Numbered from the stretch's first letter, positions 17,034 to 26,912 are shown. The stretch: DNA of 64,000 nt from Bacillus sp. RO3 (GCF_012911895.1 NZ_JAAXCV010000034.1:372001-436000); one strand, 5' to 3'. Notes: generated by a model from the sequence alone, not told the origin. Numbers and translations: made by a program.

Positions 17034-18245
17034 ATGAAAGCGACAGGAGTAGTAGTAGAGTACAATCCCTTTCACAACGGTCATCTGCACCATCTAAATG
17101 AAACGAAGAGAGCATCGGGTGCCGATGTTGTTGTGGCGGTGATGAGCGGACATTTTCTGCAGAGGGGTGAGCCGGCACTGATGTCTAAATGGTCCAGGAC
17201 CAGAATGGCGTTAGAAGCAGGTGTTGACGTTGTAATTGAACTTCCTTATAGTTTTGCCACACAGCATGCTGAAATTTTTTCACGGGGAGCTATTTCACTC
17301 CTCGATGCAATAGGCTGTGAAAGTTTTTGTTTTGGAAGTGAAGATGGAGATATCGATACGTTTGAGAATACTGTGCAATTCATCGAAACAAATCGGGAGC
17401 GTTACGATGAATTTATCAATGATTATATACAGGAAGGAATGAGCTATCCCTCTGCTTTGGCTAAATCGTTTCAATCGTTAAGGGGCGGGCACTCCGTAAT
17501 CGACTTAAGTAAACCGAATAATATACTGGGATATCATTATATAGAAGCAAGAAACCAGCTGAACTCATCATTAAAAGCATACACGATTTCAAGAGAATCA
17601 GCGGGATACCATGATGAACATTTCTCTTCCCCTTCGATTGCAAGTGCTACAAGCATCAGGAAACATATTTTCAGCAGATCGGGTGAGGGACGAATTGCCT
17701 CGTATCTCCCAGCTTCTTCTCTTGAACAGTTAGAACAATACCAAAATGAATTCGGAGGATTTCATCGTTGGGAAAATTATTGGCTTCTTTTGCAGTATAA
17801 GCTACTTTCTTCGTCCAAAGACCAATTGAAAGAGATTTATGAAATCGAAGAAGGGATAGAGAATCGAATCACAGAATGTGTGAAATCTTCGGCTTCCTTT
17901 GAAGAATTGATGGTGAAGCTCAAAACGAAACGCTATACATGGACACGACTTCAACGTATGCTCCTACATATCTTAACCAATACTCGAAAAGACGAGATGA
18001 GAGAGAGAGACTCATCTCCACGTTATATCCGCCTGCTTGGAATGAATGATATGGGAAGAACGTTTATCCATTCGAGAAAAAAAGAACTGCCTTTGCCACT
18101 CATCAGCAAGCTTTCAAGCGCTGATCCGTTTGATGTAGCATTGGATGTCAGAGCGGCTGAAGTTTATTCACTCGGGTTGACACATGCCTCACACAGAAAG
18201 AAATTACTTTTTCAAGAATGGACACAGCCCCCTGTCATGATATAA
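17034..18245 (+). CDS. tmcAL: tRNA(Met) cytidine acetate ligase TmcAL (YlbM)
   Basis: ATP-dependent ligase that uses acetate to make N4-acetylcytidine at the wobble position of elongator tRNA-Met. 403 aa. The nucleotidyltransferase-type N-terminus is MKATGVVVEYNPFHNGHLHHL (first 20 residues carry the family motif EYNPFHNGH), followed by VMSGHFLQRGEPA and LPYSFATQHAE. Divergent from ylbN-rpmF. It converges on ylbL with a shared terminator. Confidence 0.93.
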   Translation: MKATGVVVEYNPFHNGHLHHLNETKRASGADVVVAVMSGHFLQRGEPALMSKWSRTRMALEAGVDVVIELPYSFATQHAEIFSRGAISLLDAIGCESFCFGSEDGDIDTFENTVQFIETNRERYDEFINDYIQEGMSYPSALAKSFQSLRGGHSVIDLSKPNNILGYHYIEARNQLNSSLKAYTISRESAGYHDEHFSSPSIASATSIRKHIFSRSGEGRIASYLPASSLEQLEQYQNEFGGFHRWENYWLLLQYKLLSSSKDQLKEIYEIEEGIENRITECVKSSASFEELMVKLKTKRYTWTRLQRMLLHILTNTRKDEMRERDSSPRYIRLLGMNDMGRTFIHSRKKELPLPLISKLSSADPFDVALDVRAAEVYSLGLTHASHRKKLLFQEWTQPPVMI

Positions 18246-18273
18246 AAAAAGAGGCTGACATAGCAGCCTCTTT
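18244..18273. terminator. Bidirectional terminator between tmcAL and ylbL
   Basis: Stem AAAGAGGCTG/CAGCCTCTTT with a 6-nt loop and flanking A and T runs, just after the tmcAL stop. Confidence 0.85.
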
Positions 18274-18275
18274 GA

Positions 18276-19319
18276 CTATTCACCCAGTTTCTGTAAAAAC
18301 ACCAACGCTTCATCAAATGTTTTCACAGGTATCACTTTCATATCCGTACCAATATCTTCAGCGGTTCTTTTGGCTGCTGTATAGTTGGATACAAGGTCGG
18401 GATATTTTTCTTTCATTTCCTTTGAAACGGTTTCATGAGGAGCAAGAAAATACTCCGCCCCCGCTTTGTCAGCTGCGATGACCTTTTGTTCGATGCCTCC
18501 GATCCGCCCAACTTCCCCCTTTTCGGAAATGGTTCCCGTTCCGGCTATAGAATACCCTTTCGTAAGATCATCCTCCGTTAATTGATTGTAAATCTCTAAG
18601 CTAAACATCAAACCAGCAGAAGGTCCTCCTATTTCTTCGGTGTTCAGTTCGACGGGAGGATCGGTTTTGATCTCTTTATCATCACTTAGTGTGATCCCAA
18701 GACCAACCTTATCCGGCATATCGGGGAAAGATTTCAGCGGGATCTTATCAACCAGTTCTTCACCATTCCGTACGTAGGTAATCTCCACCTTATCCCCGCT
18801 TTTTTTCTCACTGACATAGCCAATGAATTCCTCTGATGACTGAAAGGCTTTACCATCAACAGCCGTTATCCGATCACCAGGATTTAACACATCCTCTGCA
18901 GGCATGGATGGATAAATGTTCAGGACATAGATCCCTTTATAAGTGTATTCGTAGGGTTTTCCTGCTTTTTTGAAGGCCACTTCAATGGCATGGTTCTGAG
19001 AGTCGGCCATTAAATGGAGTTGCCTGAGGTTATATTCTTCATCGCTTTCGTGAGGGCTCCTGATTTCTTCTACTGGAAAGATATACTCGTATTTTTTCAC
19101 GGTGGCAATCAGATAGGCATAGATATTGGCCCGCCCCATCCTCACAGTTGTAAGCATCAATTCTCCCTCGTCTTCATACCCATCCTTTACCTTCACAATC
19201 GGATCCAATTCATGGGCACCACCCGGTTTCGTCACATAGAAGGGGAGATAATAAAAGGATGTGGCAACCATAATGACGGTCATGATGACCAATGTCCTGA
19301 TTAATGTTTTCGTTTTCAT
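18276..19319 (-). CDS. ylbL: PDZ-Lon-like (S16) membrane protease YlbL
   Basis: 347 aa. An N-terminal membrane segment (residues ~7-28), a PDZ domain (about 115-200), then a Lon-type proteolytic domain with the Ser/Lys dyad in GGPSAGLMFSLE (near 235) and GGIEQKVIAADKAGAE (near 280). In B. subtilis YlbL and CtpA degrade YneA to end the DNA-damage division checkpoint. AAGGAG sits 8 nt before the ATG at 19317-19319, so six further upstream codons are dropped. It follows ylbK by 5 bp in one operon. Confidence 0.9.
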   Translation of the reverse strand: MKTKTLIRTLVIMTVIMVATSFYYLPFYVTKPGGAHELDPIVKVKDGYEDEGELMLTTVRMGRANIYAYLIATVKKYEYIFPVEEIRSPHESDEEYNLRQLHLMADSQNHAIEVAFKKAGKPYEYTYKGIYVLNIYPSMPAEDVLNPGDRITAVDGKAFQSSEEFIGYVSEKKSGDKVEITYVRNGEELVDKIPLKSFPDMPDKVGLGITLSDDKEIKTDPPVELNTEEIGGPSAGLMFSLEIYNQLTEDDLTKGYSIAGTGTISEKGEVGRIGGIEQKVIAADKAGAEYFLAPHETVSKEMKEKYPDLVSNYTAAKRTAEDIGTDMKVIPVKTFDEALVFLQKLGE

Positions 19320-19324
19320 GCATT

Positions 19325-20104
19325 TTACTCCTTCCAATTATCTAAAGCATCTTGAATTGAAGGAATAACCTTCTTCGCCTCTTCTTCCCCCATTGCGATA
19401 ATTTCTTCGATATTCTTGAACGCTCTTGTACTATACATCTCTACATGGGGCCTGATCATAAAGTCTGAAGCGAATTCCCGGTGTGCGACGATTTCTAATT
19501 GAAGGATATCTATGCTTTGCATGATAACATCATAAATCGTTGTGATTTCCGCATTCCGTTTCACGTGGGATACATCGACTCCGATGACGAGGTCAGCACC
19601 CATCTCTTTCACCACCGAAACGGGTACCCTGTCAATAACGCCACCATCCACCAGTAAGCGGCCGTTTATTCTTTCCGGTACAAATATACCGGGAATCGCA
19701 ATGCTTGCACGGACCGCACTTGAAATAGGGCCCGTTGTGAATACGACTTTTTCACCGTTGGTAATATCAGTGGCCACCACGCTTACGGGGATGTTCAAAT
19801 CTTCAATATTTTTATTGTGGGTGAAAAGCTGAATGAATTCTTTTATTCTCTTACCTGAAATAAATCCCATCTTAGGGACGGTGAAGTCAAGATAATACTT
19901 TCTTCTGAAGGTCGTGGAAAGCTTGTAAAGGTCTTCCATTTTATGGCCCACTCCATAAAAGCAGCCCACAAGAGCTCCCATACTGCTTCCTGCAATCATA
20001 TCAATCGGTATCTTTGCTTCGTCAAATGCCTTTAGCACACCTAAATGTGCAAATCCTCTTGCGCCACCCGAGCCAAGGGCTAACCCAATCTTCGGTCTTT
20101 TCAT
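19325..20104 (-). CDS. ylbK: Patatin-like phospholipase family protein YlbK
   Basis: 259 aa patatin fold: glycine-rich oxyanion loop GSGGARGFAHLGVL near residue 10, nucleophile GSSMG near 40, and the aspartate of the dyad in VDGGVIDRVPV near 155. Probably a cytoplasmic or membrane-associated lipid acyl hydrolase; the substrate is not known. The ATG at 20102-20104 follows GGGGGAAGG; the open frame upstream has no ribosome site. Operon with ylbL. Confidence 0.87.
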   Translation of the reverse strand: MKRPKIGLALGSGGARGFAHLGVLKAFDEAKIPIDMIAGSSMGALVGCFYGVGHKMEDLYKLSTTFRRKYYLDFTVPKMGFISGKRIKEFIQLFTHNKNIEDLNIPVSVVATDITNGEKVVFTTGPISSAVRASIAIPGIFVPERINGRLLVDGGVIDRVPVSVVKEMGADLVIGVDVSHVKRNAEITTIYDVIMQSIDILQLEIVAHREFASDFMIRPHVEMYSTRAFKNIEEIIAMGEEEAKKVIPSIQDALDNWKE

Positions 20105-20282
20105 GCCCTTCCCCCTTTTCCCCGAGTTTTCGGTACAATTCATCATATGGTCTATTTCATTTATGTATGAGTATATTGAATAATATGAGGACAAGTTGAA
20201 TTAATCTCATTTTATCATTCTTTTCCCATATCACAAGGAATTGATATAGCAGGAACTTAATTCATAAGAGGGGGAAGTCCGG

Positions 20283-21503
20283 TTGCTCAAAGCGAAAATC
20301 AAAACCTTGGCTTTATCCGTAAGCGTGACTGTATTTGCAGGATCTCTCATTATGATGCCTGGAGAATCTCTGGAGGCATCCATAAGGGGATTAGATATGT
20401 GGTGGGAAATCGTCTTTCCTTCATTACTTCCATTTTTCATCGTGTCCGAGATGCTGATTGGTTTTGGGGTTGTCAGATTTATCGGAGTTATGCTGGAACC
20501 TCTCATGAGGCCACTTTTCCGTGTACCTGGGGTAGGAGGATTCGTGTGGGCAATGGGAATGGCTTCAGGATTTCCGTCAGGAGCTAAACTGACGGCCCGT
20601 TTGAGACAAGAAGATCAAATCACGAAATTGGAAGCGGAGCGCCTTGTTTCCTTTACGAACTCTTCCAATCCTTTATTTATTTTTGGTGCTGTGTCGGTTG
20701 GTTTTTTCCAAAATGCCACCCTTGGCATCGTACTGGCTGCCGCTCATTATATTGGAAACATATGTGTAGGAGTCGTTATGAGATTTTATGGAGGGAAGGA
20801 AGTGGAAGAACCGAAACGACATATTTACAGGAAGAGAGGATTTATCCTCAGGGAAGCCTTTGCTGCGCTTCATCATACGAGGATGAAGGATAAACGACCT
20901 ATCGGGAAACTACTAGGGGACGCTGTCACCTCCTCCATTCAAACTTTATTGATGATAGGCGGGTTTATCATCTTGTTTTCCGTCATAAATAAAATGCTTT
21001 ACCACCTGCACATCACGACGTTTATAGCGGATGCTTTTTCTACTCTATTTATTCTGCTTCAACTACCGGAACTCTTAAGCATTCCATTTATTTCAGGCTT
21101 GTTTGAAATTACATTAGGCTCGAAACTGACAAGCGGGGTAAATGAAGCCACTCTTCTTCAGCAAGCCATTATTACAAGCTTTATACTGGGGTTCAGCGGA
21201 TTCAGCGTTCAAGCACAGGTCGCAAGCATCTTAGCTGAAACCGATATACGGTTCAAACCTTTTTTCTATGCCAGATGCCTCCACGGTATTGCCGCATCGA
21301 TCACCACCATTTTTATCTGGAAACCAATATATGAAAGGTTCTCTGATGAACAACTCTCGAATGCTGTACCTGTATTCGCCGTGAAAAATAGCGCCTTCTG
21401 GACTGACATGCTATATTGGTTTAAGACCGCAGGGCCAATCATCACCATCTTCAGCCTGATACTTTATATTTTCCTTTATGTAAAAAGACAAGAATATGAA
21501 TAA
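20283..21503 (+). CDS. ylbJ: Sporulation integral membrane protein YlbJ
   Basis: 406 aa with about eight to ten membrane helices, nucleoside-recognition (Gate)-domain type, with MGMASGFPSGAKLTARL near residue 100 and FTNSSNPLFIFGAVSVGF near 128. YlbJ is sigma-E-dependent and needed for proper spores in B. subtilis. The TTG start at 20283 is supported by AGAGGGGG 8 nt upstream. It is divergent from ylbK and convergent with coaD. Confidence 0.9.
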   Translation: MLKAKIKTLALSVSVTVFAGSLIMMPGESLEASIRGLDMWWEIVFPSLLPFFIVSEMLIGFGVVRFIGVMLEPLMRPLFRVPGVGGFVWAMGMASGFPSGAKLTARLRQEDQITKLEAERLVSFTNSSNPLFIFGAVSVGFFQNATLGIVLAAAHYIGNICVGVVMRFYGGKEVEEPKRHIYRKRGFILREAFAALHHTRMKDKRPIGKLLGDAVTSSIQTLLMIGGFIILFSVINKMLYHLHITTFIADAFSTLFILLQLPELLSIPFISGLFEITLGSKLTSGVNEATLLQQAIITSFILGFSGFSVQAQVASILAETDIRFKPFFYARCLHGIAASITTIFIWKPIYERFSDEQLSNAVPVFAVKNSAFWTDMLYWFKTAGPIITIFSLILYIFLYVKRQEYE

Positions 21504-21586
21504 GAAACGGGTTGATCCATGTGTCTGACGTATCACTCTTCATGGATAAAGTGAACATTCATGCACTTGGACCAACCCTTCAGCCT

Positions 21587-22671
<1,085 letters not shown>

Positions 22672-22702
22672 AATCATCCACCATATATGTATTTTTTCTT
22701 CA

Positions 22703-22846
22703 CTATCCTACCATATCTCGACAGATATCGCTACATACTGAAATTGTTACAAAAATGTATAAAATCATGTTGATAGGTGATAATGGAAGTAACAGCATCC
22801 TAACTGATGTTGTTGCCAACCGCGGAGAAGACTTACGATTCCCCAT
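22703..22846 (-). CDS. Possible 47-aa membrane peptide upstream of rsmD
   Basis: An ATG at 22844-22846 has GGAGG 8 nt ahead and reads 47 codons with one hydrophobic stretch (residues ~15-38, MLLLPLSPINMILYIFVTIS). The ribosome site and start codon lie in an imperfect hairpin (22819-22862). I know no relative, and codon evidence is thin; it could be chance. Confidence 0.25.
   Translation of the reverse strand: MGNRKSSPRLATTSVRMLLLPLSPINMILYIFVTISVCSDICRDMVG
22713..22728. other. Palindrome ATATCT-N4-AGATAT upstream of rsmD
   Basis: Perfect 6-bp arms with a 4-bp centre, about 45 bp upstream of the rsmD start. It could be an operator or chance in AT-rich DNA. Confidence 0.35.
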
Positions 22847-22907
22847 AAGTTCTTCCTCCGGTTTCTCCTCTCCCTTTGCCTTCTTTCCAGAAATGGATAT
22901 AGAAGGA

Positions 22908-22936
22908 CCCTGCAGAAGATTCTGCAGGGCTTTTTT
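22908..22936 (+). terminator. Hairpin CCCTGCAGA/TCTGCAGGG with plus-strand T-run
   Basis: A perfect 9-bp stem with a 4-nt loop, followed by CTTTTTT on the plus strand. The nearest minus-strand gene (22935-24332) ends at it, and on that strand only TCCTTCT follows. It may serve the minus-strand gene weakly, or an unrecognised plus-strand transcript. Confidence 0.7.
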
Positions 22937-24332
22937 ACATTTCTATGGAAGCTTCATCCTTATCTACCTTTCCCTTGAACAACTTCTCAAACCAATGCAC
23001 GTCCATATAAATGGAGTTGCCGACCGTTTGGACTGGATTCATTAATAAGCCGTAATTTTCTTCATTATAAATGAAATAATCTTCATTCACATAAAACCTA
23101 AATGTATTCCCATTCATTGTGGTGTAAAATACATTCGGTTGGAGTTCATTTACACTGAGGCCCAATGCTTCGACGGCTTGGGGAAATTGAATGAACTCTC
23201 TACGTTTGTAAGAAATATATGAAAGGTGATGAGGTTTGCCGTTGATGTTCACTGGATGACTGGTCGTTAAAATCAGAGGGACATTTTCATTTTCTCCAGT
23301 ACTTTCAGAGAAAAAGGTTGAGTCAAAGCCGGTTGCATCTCCTAACAACTCATCTAATTTTTTGGCATTCATGTTTTTTTCCTTATGGTCTACCATGCTA
23401 TCCCTAAATGCCCCCAACTGAGAAGAAGATAATCCTTCCACAAATTCTTTGTAGACCCGTGCTGATTGTGGGTCGTTAGGCTTTCTCTTCATGAGGACGC
23501 CGACGATAAACTCTTTTAGATACCCTTCATCATCGGGAAAAGTATACTGTTGAGAAAGGAGAGCTGCATGAAGTTCTTCGATTCTTTCCTCTTCTTCCGT
23601 GTTTCCAACAATCAGATATGGAGAATAAAAGGGTTCTAATGTACTGGTCATGATGACGGTCACAAATCCCTTTAAGGAGCTTAAGGAAGTAGTATCTATA
23701 TTGCTTATATCATCCGGGTCGTAAAACAACCTTATATTAGCAGACTCCTTTTCCAACAATTGTTCTTCTGTCCAATATAAAGGGGACGGACCCCCATTAC
23801 CATTAAAGGAGAAATAATCTATATAATCCATTTTTTTATGGCTGGCAGATTGATAACCTGCTATCCATTTACCTGTCCGGAAGCTCTTTTCTATAATGTG
23901 AATATCCGTATTCAATGTAGTAATCGATGAAAGAACTGGGTGCCAATCTTTCAAAAGCATTGCACCTGAATGTTTAGGCTGCTCGATTGTATAGCTGATC
24001 CTTATCTCCATGAGATCATCATGAAGGTTATGAACAAGAAATTCGCCATTTTCTTTCGTTAAGCATTCTTCCTCCCTGTCATTTAAACATAATAAATCCT
24101 TTGCACCACTTGGCCATTGAATCGTTATGTTCTCAGGAATCTCTGATAAGAAATGGATGGTTTGAGTGACGTGAAATTGATTCCCTTTATGAATAATGGA
24201 GTAAGACTGATTCACCTCAGCTCTGCCGGATTCTTCTGCACTTTCCGTCGTAAACCCCATCCATTGAAAGAAAAGAAGGCTGGAACTAACCAGGATCATA
24301 AGAAGACCAAATGTGATTAATAAGCGTTTCAT
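22935..24332 (-). CDS. Membrane-anchored exported protein of unknown function
   Basis: 465 aa, unrecognised. One N-terminal membrane segment or uncleaved signal (residues ~4-24), then an extracytoplasmic part of mostly beta character. The last ~70 residues (NVFYTTMNGNTFRFYVNEDYFIYNEE..., IYMDVHWFEKLF) resemble the copper-amine-oxidase N-terminal-like stalk domain found on Bacillus exported proteins; that resemblance is from memory. ATG 24330-24332 has GGAG 6 nt upstream. Followed by the structured gap before rsmD. No counterpart here in B. subtilis as I recall. Confidence 0.75.
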   Translation of the reverse strand: MKRLLITFGLLMILVSSSLLFFQWMGFTTESAEESGRAEVNQSYSIIHKGNQFHVTQTIHFLSEIPENITIQWPSGAKDLLCLNDREEECLTKENGEFLVHNLHDDLMEIRISYTIEQPKHSGAMLLKDWHPVLSSITTLNTDIHIIEKSFRTGKWIAGYQSASHKKMDYIDYFSFNGNGGPSPLYWTEEQLLEKESANIRLFYDPDDISNIDTTSLSSLKGFVTVIMTSTLEPFYSPYLIVGNTEEEERIEELHAALLSQQYTFPDDEGYLKEFIVGVLMKRKPNDPQSARVYKEFVEGLSSSQLGAFRDSMVDHKEKNMNAKKLDELLGDATGFDSTFFSESTGENENVPLILTTSHPVNINGKPHHLSYISYKRREFIQFPQAVEALGLSVNELQPNVFYTTMNGNTFRFYVNEDYFIYNEENYGLLMNPVQTVGNSIYMDVHWFEKLFKGKVDKDEASIEM

Positions 24333-24425
24333 ACCATTCTCCTTCACTACTCTGCTACATAAAGAATAGCAGATTCCCTAAGGGAATGGTGTACAATTTT
24401 CATGATTTCATATAGGTACATGTAT

Positions 24426-24749
24426 TCATCCAAGATCAATGTCGTTATAATCAGAAAGAATAGGTGAATCGTTTAAATGTTCAGTCAGTAAATGTTCCCA
24501 TCCAGCTTTGTCCACCAATCCATTTCCAATCAAGGTATCCTGCAAGTCCTCTAGAGTAGCGTTTTGCAGTTCATTTTCTTCCATGAGTGACAAGATCCCG
24601 TGAGCTGCCAAAGTAGACAATATCGCCGTAACAATAAAGGATTCGCTATTTTTTATCTTTATGTCATGTTGGTGATGCCCTCCCCCCATGACATACGAAC
24701 ATGATAACCCGAGGACGATAAAAAGGAACAACCAAACCACCGTCATCAC
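24426..24749 (-). CDS. Small membrane protein of unknown function
   Basis: About 107 aa. First ~18 residues are hydrophobic (signal or membrane helix), then GGGHHQHD, a second hydrophobic segment (~36-55) and an acidic C-terminus. The start is uncertain: GTG/ATG at 24744-24749 or a GTG a few codons on, all after AGAGGGG. It lies 94 bp before the 465-aa exported protein and may be cotranscribed with it. Confidence 0.6.
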   Translation of the reverse strand: MMTVVWLFLFIVLGLSCSYVMGGGHHQHDIKIKNSESFIVTAILSTLAAHGILSLMEENELQNATLEDLQDTLIGNGLVDKAGWEHLLTEHLNDSPILSDYNDIDLG

Positions 24750-24841
24750 CCCTCTATGTGTATTTTAGAATCTTTACTTATGACTATATGTCTGAAATAA
24801 TAAGGAATTGATAAAATCAGAAAGAAAAGGAGATTAAATGA

Positions 24842-25231
24842 ATGATTCAACGTTTTATTGAATTAGGAGAAGGATATTCCGATATTTATGAACTAATGGA
24901 ACTAGCAAAGGGGAATAAAGAACGTCTGCAGCATATGATGGCATTTCATACTGTTGTGAAGAATCGGGCAGTATCATCCCTCGCTCTTGTGATGAAACCG
25001 ACGGAACAAGGGAAATTTCAAGCAATCTATGTGTGCAGGGAAGGTATACCAAATCCCAACATCACACCGAACCAGCGCTACTCTTTATTTGAGGATACCG
25101 CTGAAAGTTTGGATAAAGTCATCATCCAAATGGATGTAAAACCATCCACTCTTTACCCTGAAAAAGCATTATATTATCAGCATCTCATTGCGATTCTGCG
25201 ATTAAATCATTATATACAGCCCTTACAATAA
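24842..25231 (+). CDS. Conserved Bacillaceae protein of unknown function
   Basis: 129 aa, soluble, mixed alpha/beta (MIQRFIELGEGYSDIYELMELAK). I recall similar proteins near ylbG-ylbF in Bacillaceae, some misnamed methylthioribose kinase and grouped as DUF7147; I am not sure. No kinase motif is visible. Ribosome site AGGAG 9 nt upstream. Divergent from the small membrane protein, convergent with ylbG. Confidence 0.7.
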   Translation: MIQRFIELGEGYSDIYELMELAKGNKERLQHMMAFHTVVKNRAVSSLALVMKPTEQGKFQAIYVCREGIPNPNITPNQRYSLFEDTAESLDKVIIQMDVKPSTLYPEKALYYQHLIAILRLNHYIQPLQ

Positions 25232-25278
25232 AGAGTGGCAATCGTGCAGCTTTTGGGAGAGGGTTTTTCTACCCTAAG

Positions 25279-25311
25279 AAAAAAGCTGCCAAATCAAAAC
25301 TCTTTGGCAGC
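25279..25311 (-). terminator. Terminator after ylbG
   Basis: Stem GCTGCCAAA/TTTGGCAGC, 9-nt loop, TTTTTTCTT downstream on the minus strand. A second nested repeat (GCAGCTTTT/AAAAGCTGC) overlaps for the plus direction. Confidence 0.85.
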
Positions 25312-25316
25312 GAATG

Positions 25317-25592
25317 TTAAAATCCCATCTTGTAATCATATTCCTTCGCCTTATCAGGTCGGGAATTTTCAAAAACGGACTTAATGAATGGCTTGAATGA
25401 AGGATCCACTTTTTTCACATATGAATAAGCAGCAATCCGCTCCATGACCGATTCGATATCTTCCTGATTACAATAAAGTACAACATATTTCATTTTCTTC
25501 GATACATAGTGAACATTCCCAAATCGCCTCAGGGACTTGGCATGCTTCAAACTATGTAACCAAACAACTAAACCTTGTCTTTCAGTTAACAT
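25317..25592 (-). CDS. ylbG: DUF2129 protein YlbG
   Basis: 91 aa, close to B. subtilis YlbG: starts [32 protein letters not shown] in part, with [13 protein letters not shown] near 35. Cytoplasmic, function unknown; UPF0298/DUF2129. Ribosome site GAGGGG. In B. subtilis ylbF-ylbG are adjacent; here a repeat block and a 104-aa gene stand between them. Confidence 0.88.
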   Translation of the reverse strand: MLTERQGLVVWLHSLKHAKSLRRFGNVHYVSKKMKYVVLYCNQEDIESVMERIAAYSYVKKVDPSFKPFIKSVFENSRPDKAKEYDYKMGF

Positions 25593-25651
25593 ATAGTTTC
25601 CCCTCTAGGAATCACTTTTTTATAAGTCTAGCATAAAAATATGGGAATTAG

Positions 25652-25875
25652 CAACACGAAATGCGGAGGCGGCTTGGTCAGGCCCGACAAGCACAACTGG
25701 GAAGTCCCAAAAGGCGCACTTTGCCTTATGGGACTTTCCAGTTGTGACCTCGAGGGCCTAGCCGCCGGAGCTGGACAACACGAAATGCGGAGGCGGCTTG
25801 ATCAGAGGCGACATGCATAAGACGAGTTAACATAAAAGACGTTTACTGCCTTTTGGGTTAGGACCATTACTGCCC
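25652..25875 (+). repeat. 124-bp-family palindromic repeat, locus B (one full unit and one decayed unit)
   Basis: Unit 1 starts at 25652 and unit 2 at 25776, exactly 124 bp apart. Unit 1 folds as outer GGCGGCT/AGCCGCC, GGCCC/GGGCC, a 17-bp arm CACAACTGGGAAGTCCC/GGGACTTTCCAGTTGTG with one G-T wobble, and apical AAGGC/GCCTT. Unit 2 is damaged in its right half. This block explains the 394 bp without a gene between ylbG and the 104-aa gene. Confidence 0.85.
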
Positions 25876-25986
25876 CCTCCCCTATGTCTACAGATAATTA
25901 ACATGTTGAATGCCAATTTCTGAAAATGTTTATCAATTGATGGGAAGTGAATACTATATACTAACGTTTAGAATGGAGGGACCCCC

Positions 25987-26301
25987 ATGGATTTAAACGT
26001 GATTTGGGATTTTTTTATCGATCACCTCCGGAAAGAGGATGGAATTGACGATGCATATGTGAAATCAAGAGCAGGCATACCGTTTATCTATATACGTTCA
26101 ACGAAAGATAAAAAGGAGATTGAGTATTCCATCAAAATATGGTCGGCTAAAGCGATGCGGGGAAAGAGATTACATTCTGATACGATTTTTTTCAGAGAGG
26201 ACCATTCATTATATGTTTACAGACACAGGTTCTATGTACCTCAGGAGAAAATGTTTTGCTGCGGGAATCTGTGTGTTGATTGTGTCCGGTTAAAGCAATA
26301 G
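25987..26301 (+). CDS. 104-aa cysteine-tailed protein of unknown function
   Basis: Unrecognised. Soluble, basic, with beta-rich middle (IPFIYIRSTKDKKEIEYSIKIW) and a C-terminal cysteine cluster MFCCGNLCVDCVRLKQ, a possible metal or Fe-S site. Ribosome site GGAGGG precedes the ATG. It is convergent with ricF, whose product also ends in clustered cysteines; any link is speculative. Confidence 0.7.
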   Translation: MDLNVIWDFFIDHLRKEDGIDDAYVKSRAGIPFIYIRSTKDKKEIEYSIKIWSAKAMRGKRLHSDTIFFREDHSLYVYRHRFYVPQEKMFCCGNLCVDCVRLKQ

Positions 26302-26320
26302 GCAATCATTGTTTTAACCG

Positions 26321-26357
26321 AAAAAGAAGAGCAGACATATCGTCTGCTCTTCTTTAG
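26321..26357. terminator. Bidirectional terminator between the 104-aa gene and ricF
   Basis: Perfect 14-bp stem AAAGAAGAGCAGAC/GTCTGCTCTTCTTT with a 5-nt loop. Confidence 0.88.
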
Positions 26358-26361
26358 TTCC

Positions 26362-26808
26362 TTAAGCTGAACACCCGCAGCTTCCACCTGAGCCACAGCC
26401 CCCACCGCATGAGCCCCCACTTGAAAAGAAGGGATTCCCGGAAGGCACTTTGACATTTTTAGATACAGAATGGCCAATCAGCAGGCTTACCTGATCAAGT
26501 AGATCTTGCAGTTCGTTTTCGGCCCTCCGGAATTCTGCTACATTTTCATCCATATCCATTTCTCTTTTTACTTCACGGATTTCTTTCATGATGGTTTTGT
26601 AGTCCGGATGATACCTGCCGAAGCGTTGAACTTCTTCGTAGCTTTCCTTCATTCGTGAAAAAGTTTGAACTTTTCGTTGAGTTTCGGAATTGTTGCGAAG
26701 TTTATATAAAGACTTACGATAATTTTCTGCCACATCAGATTCTACTATCCACTGAGATAATTCGTCGGCTGAATCCAATATTTCCATTCTTTCTATAGTA
26801 GCAAGCAT
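26362..26808 (-). CDS. ricF: RicF (YlbF), regulator of sporulation, competence and RNA maturation
   Basis: 148 aa. Part of the RicA-RicF-RicT (Y) complex that directs RNase Y processing and affects biofilm, competence and sporulation; the complex carries Fe-S clusters. Helical DUF964 body with EEVQRFGRYHPDYKTIMKEIREVKRE in part near residue 55, and a tail SCGGGCGSGGSCGCSA rich in cysteine and glycine. ATG 26806-26808 with GGAGG 8 nt upstream matches the family N-terminus. Confidence 0.93.
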   Translation of the reverse strand: MLATIERMEILDSADELSQWIVESDVAENYRKSLYKLRNNSETQRKVQTFSRMKESYEEVQRFGRYHPDYKTIMKEIREVKREMDMDENVAEFRRAENELQDLLDQVSLLIGHSVSKNVKVPSGNPFFSSGGSCGGGCGSGGSCGCSA

Positions 26809-26912
26809 AACGCCCACCTCCGTAACGCCATTTTAACACGTTTTTTGAAAGGAAGCGAATTTGCTAAAAAATGGTCAATTCCTTTATTGAATTTGTTCAT
26901 ACCTGCATATAA

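Noticed and set aside
20250-20275. A sigma-E-like -35/-10 pair before ylbJ
   Set aside because: The predicted -10 would overlap the ribosome site and leave a leader of only a few bases.
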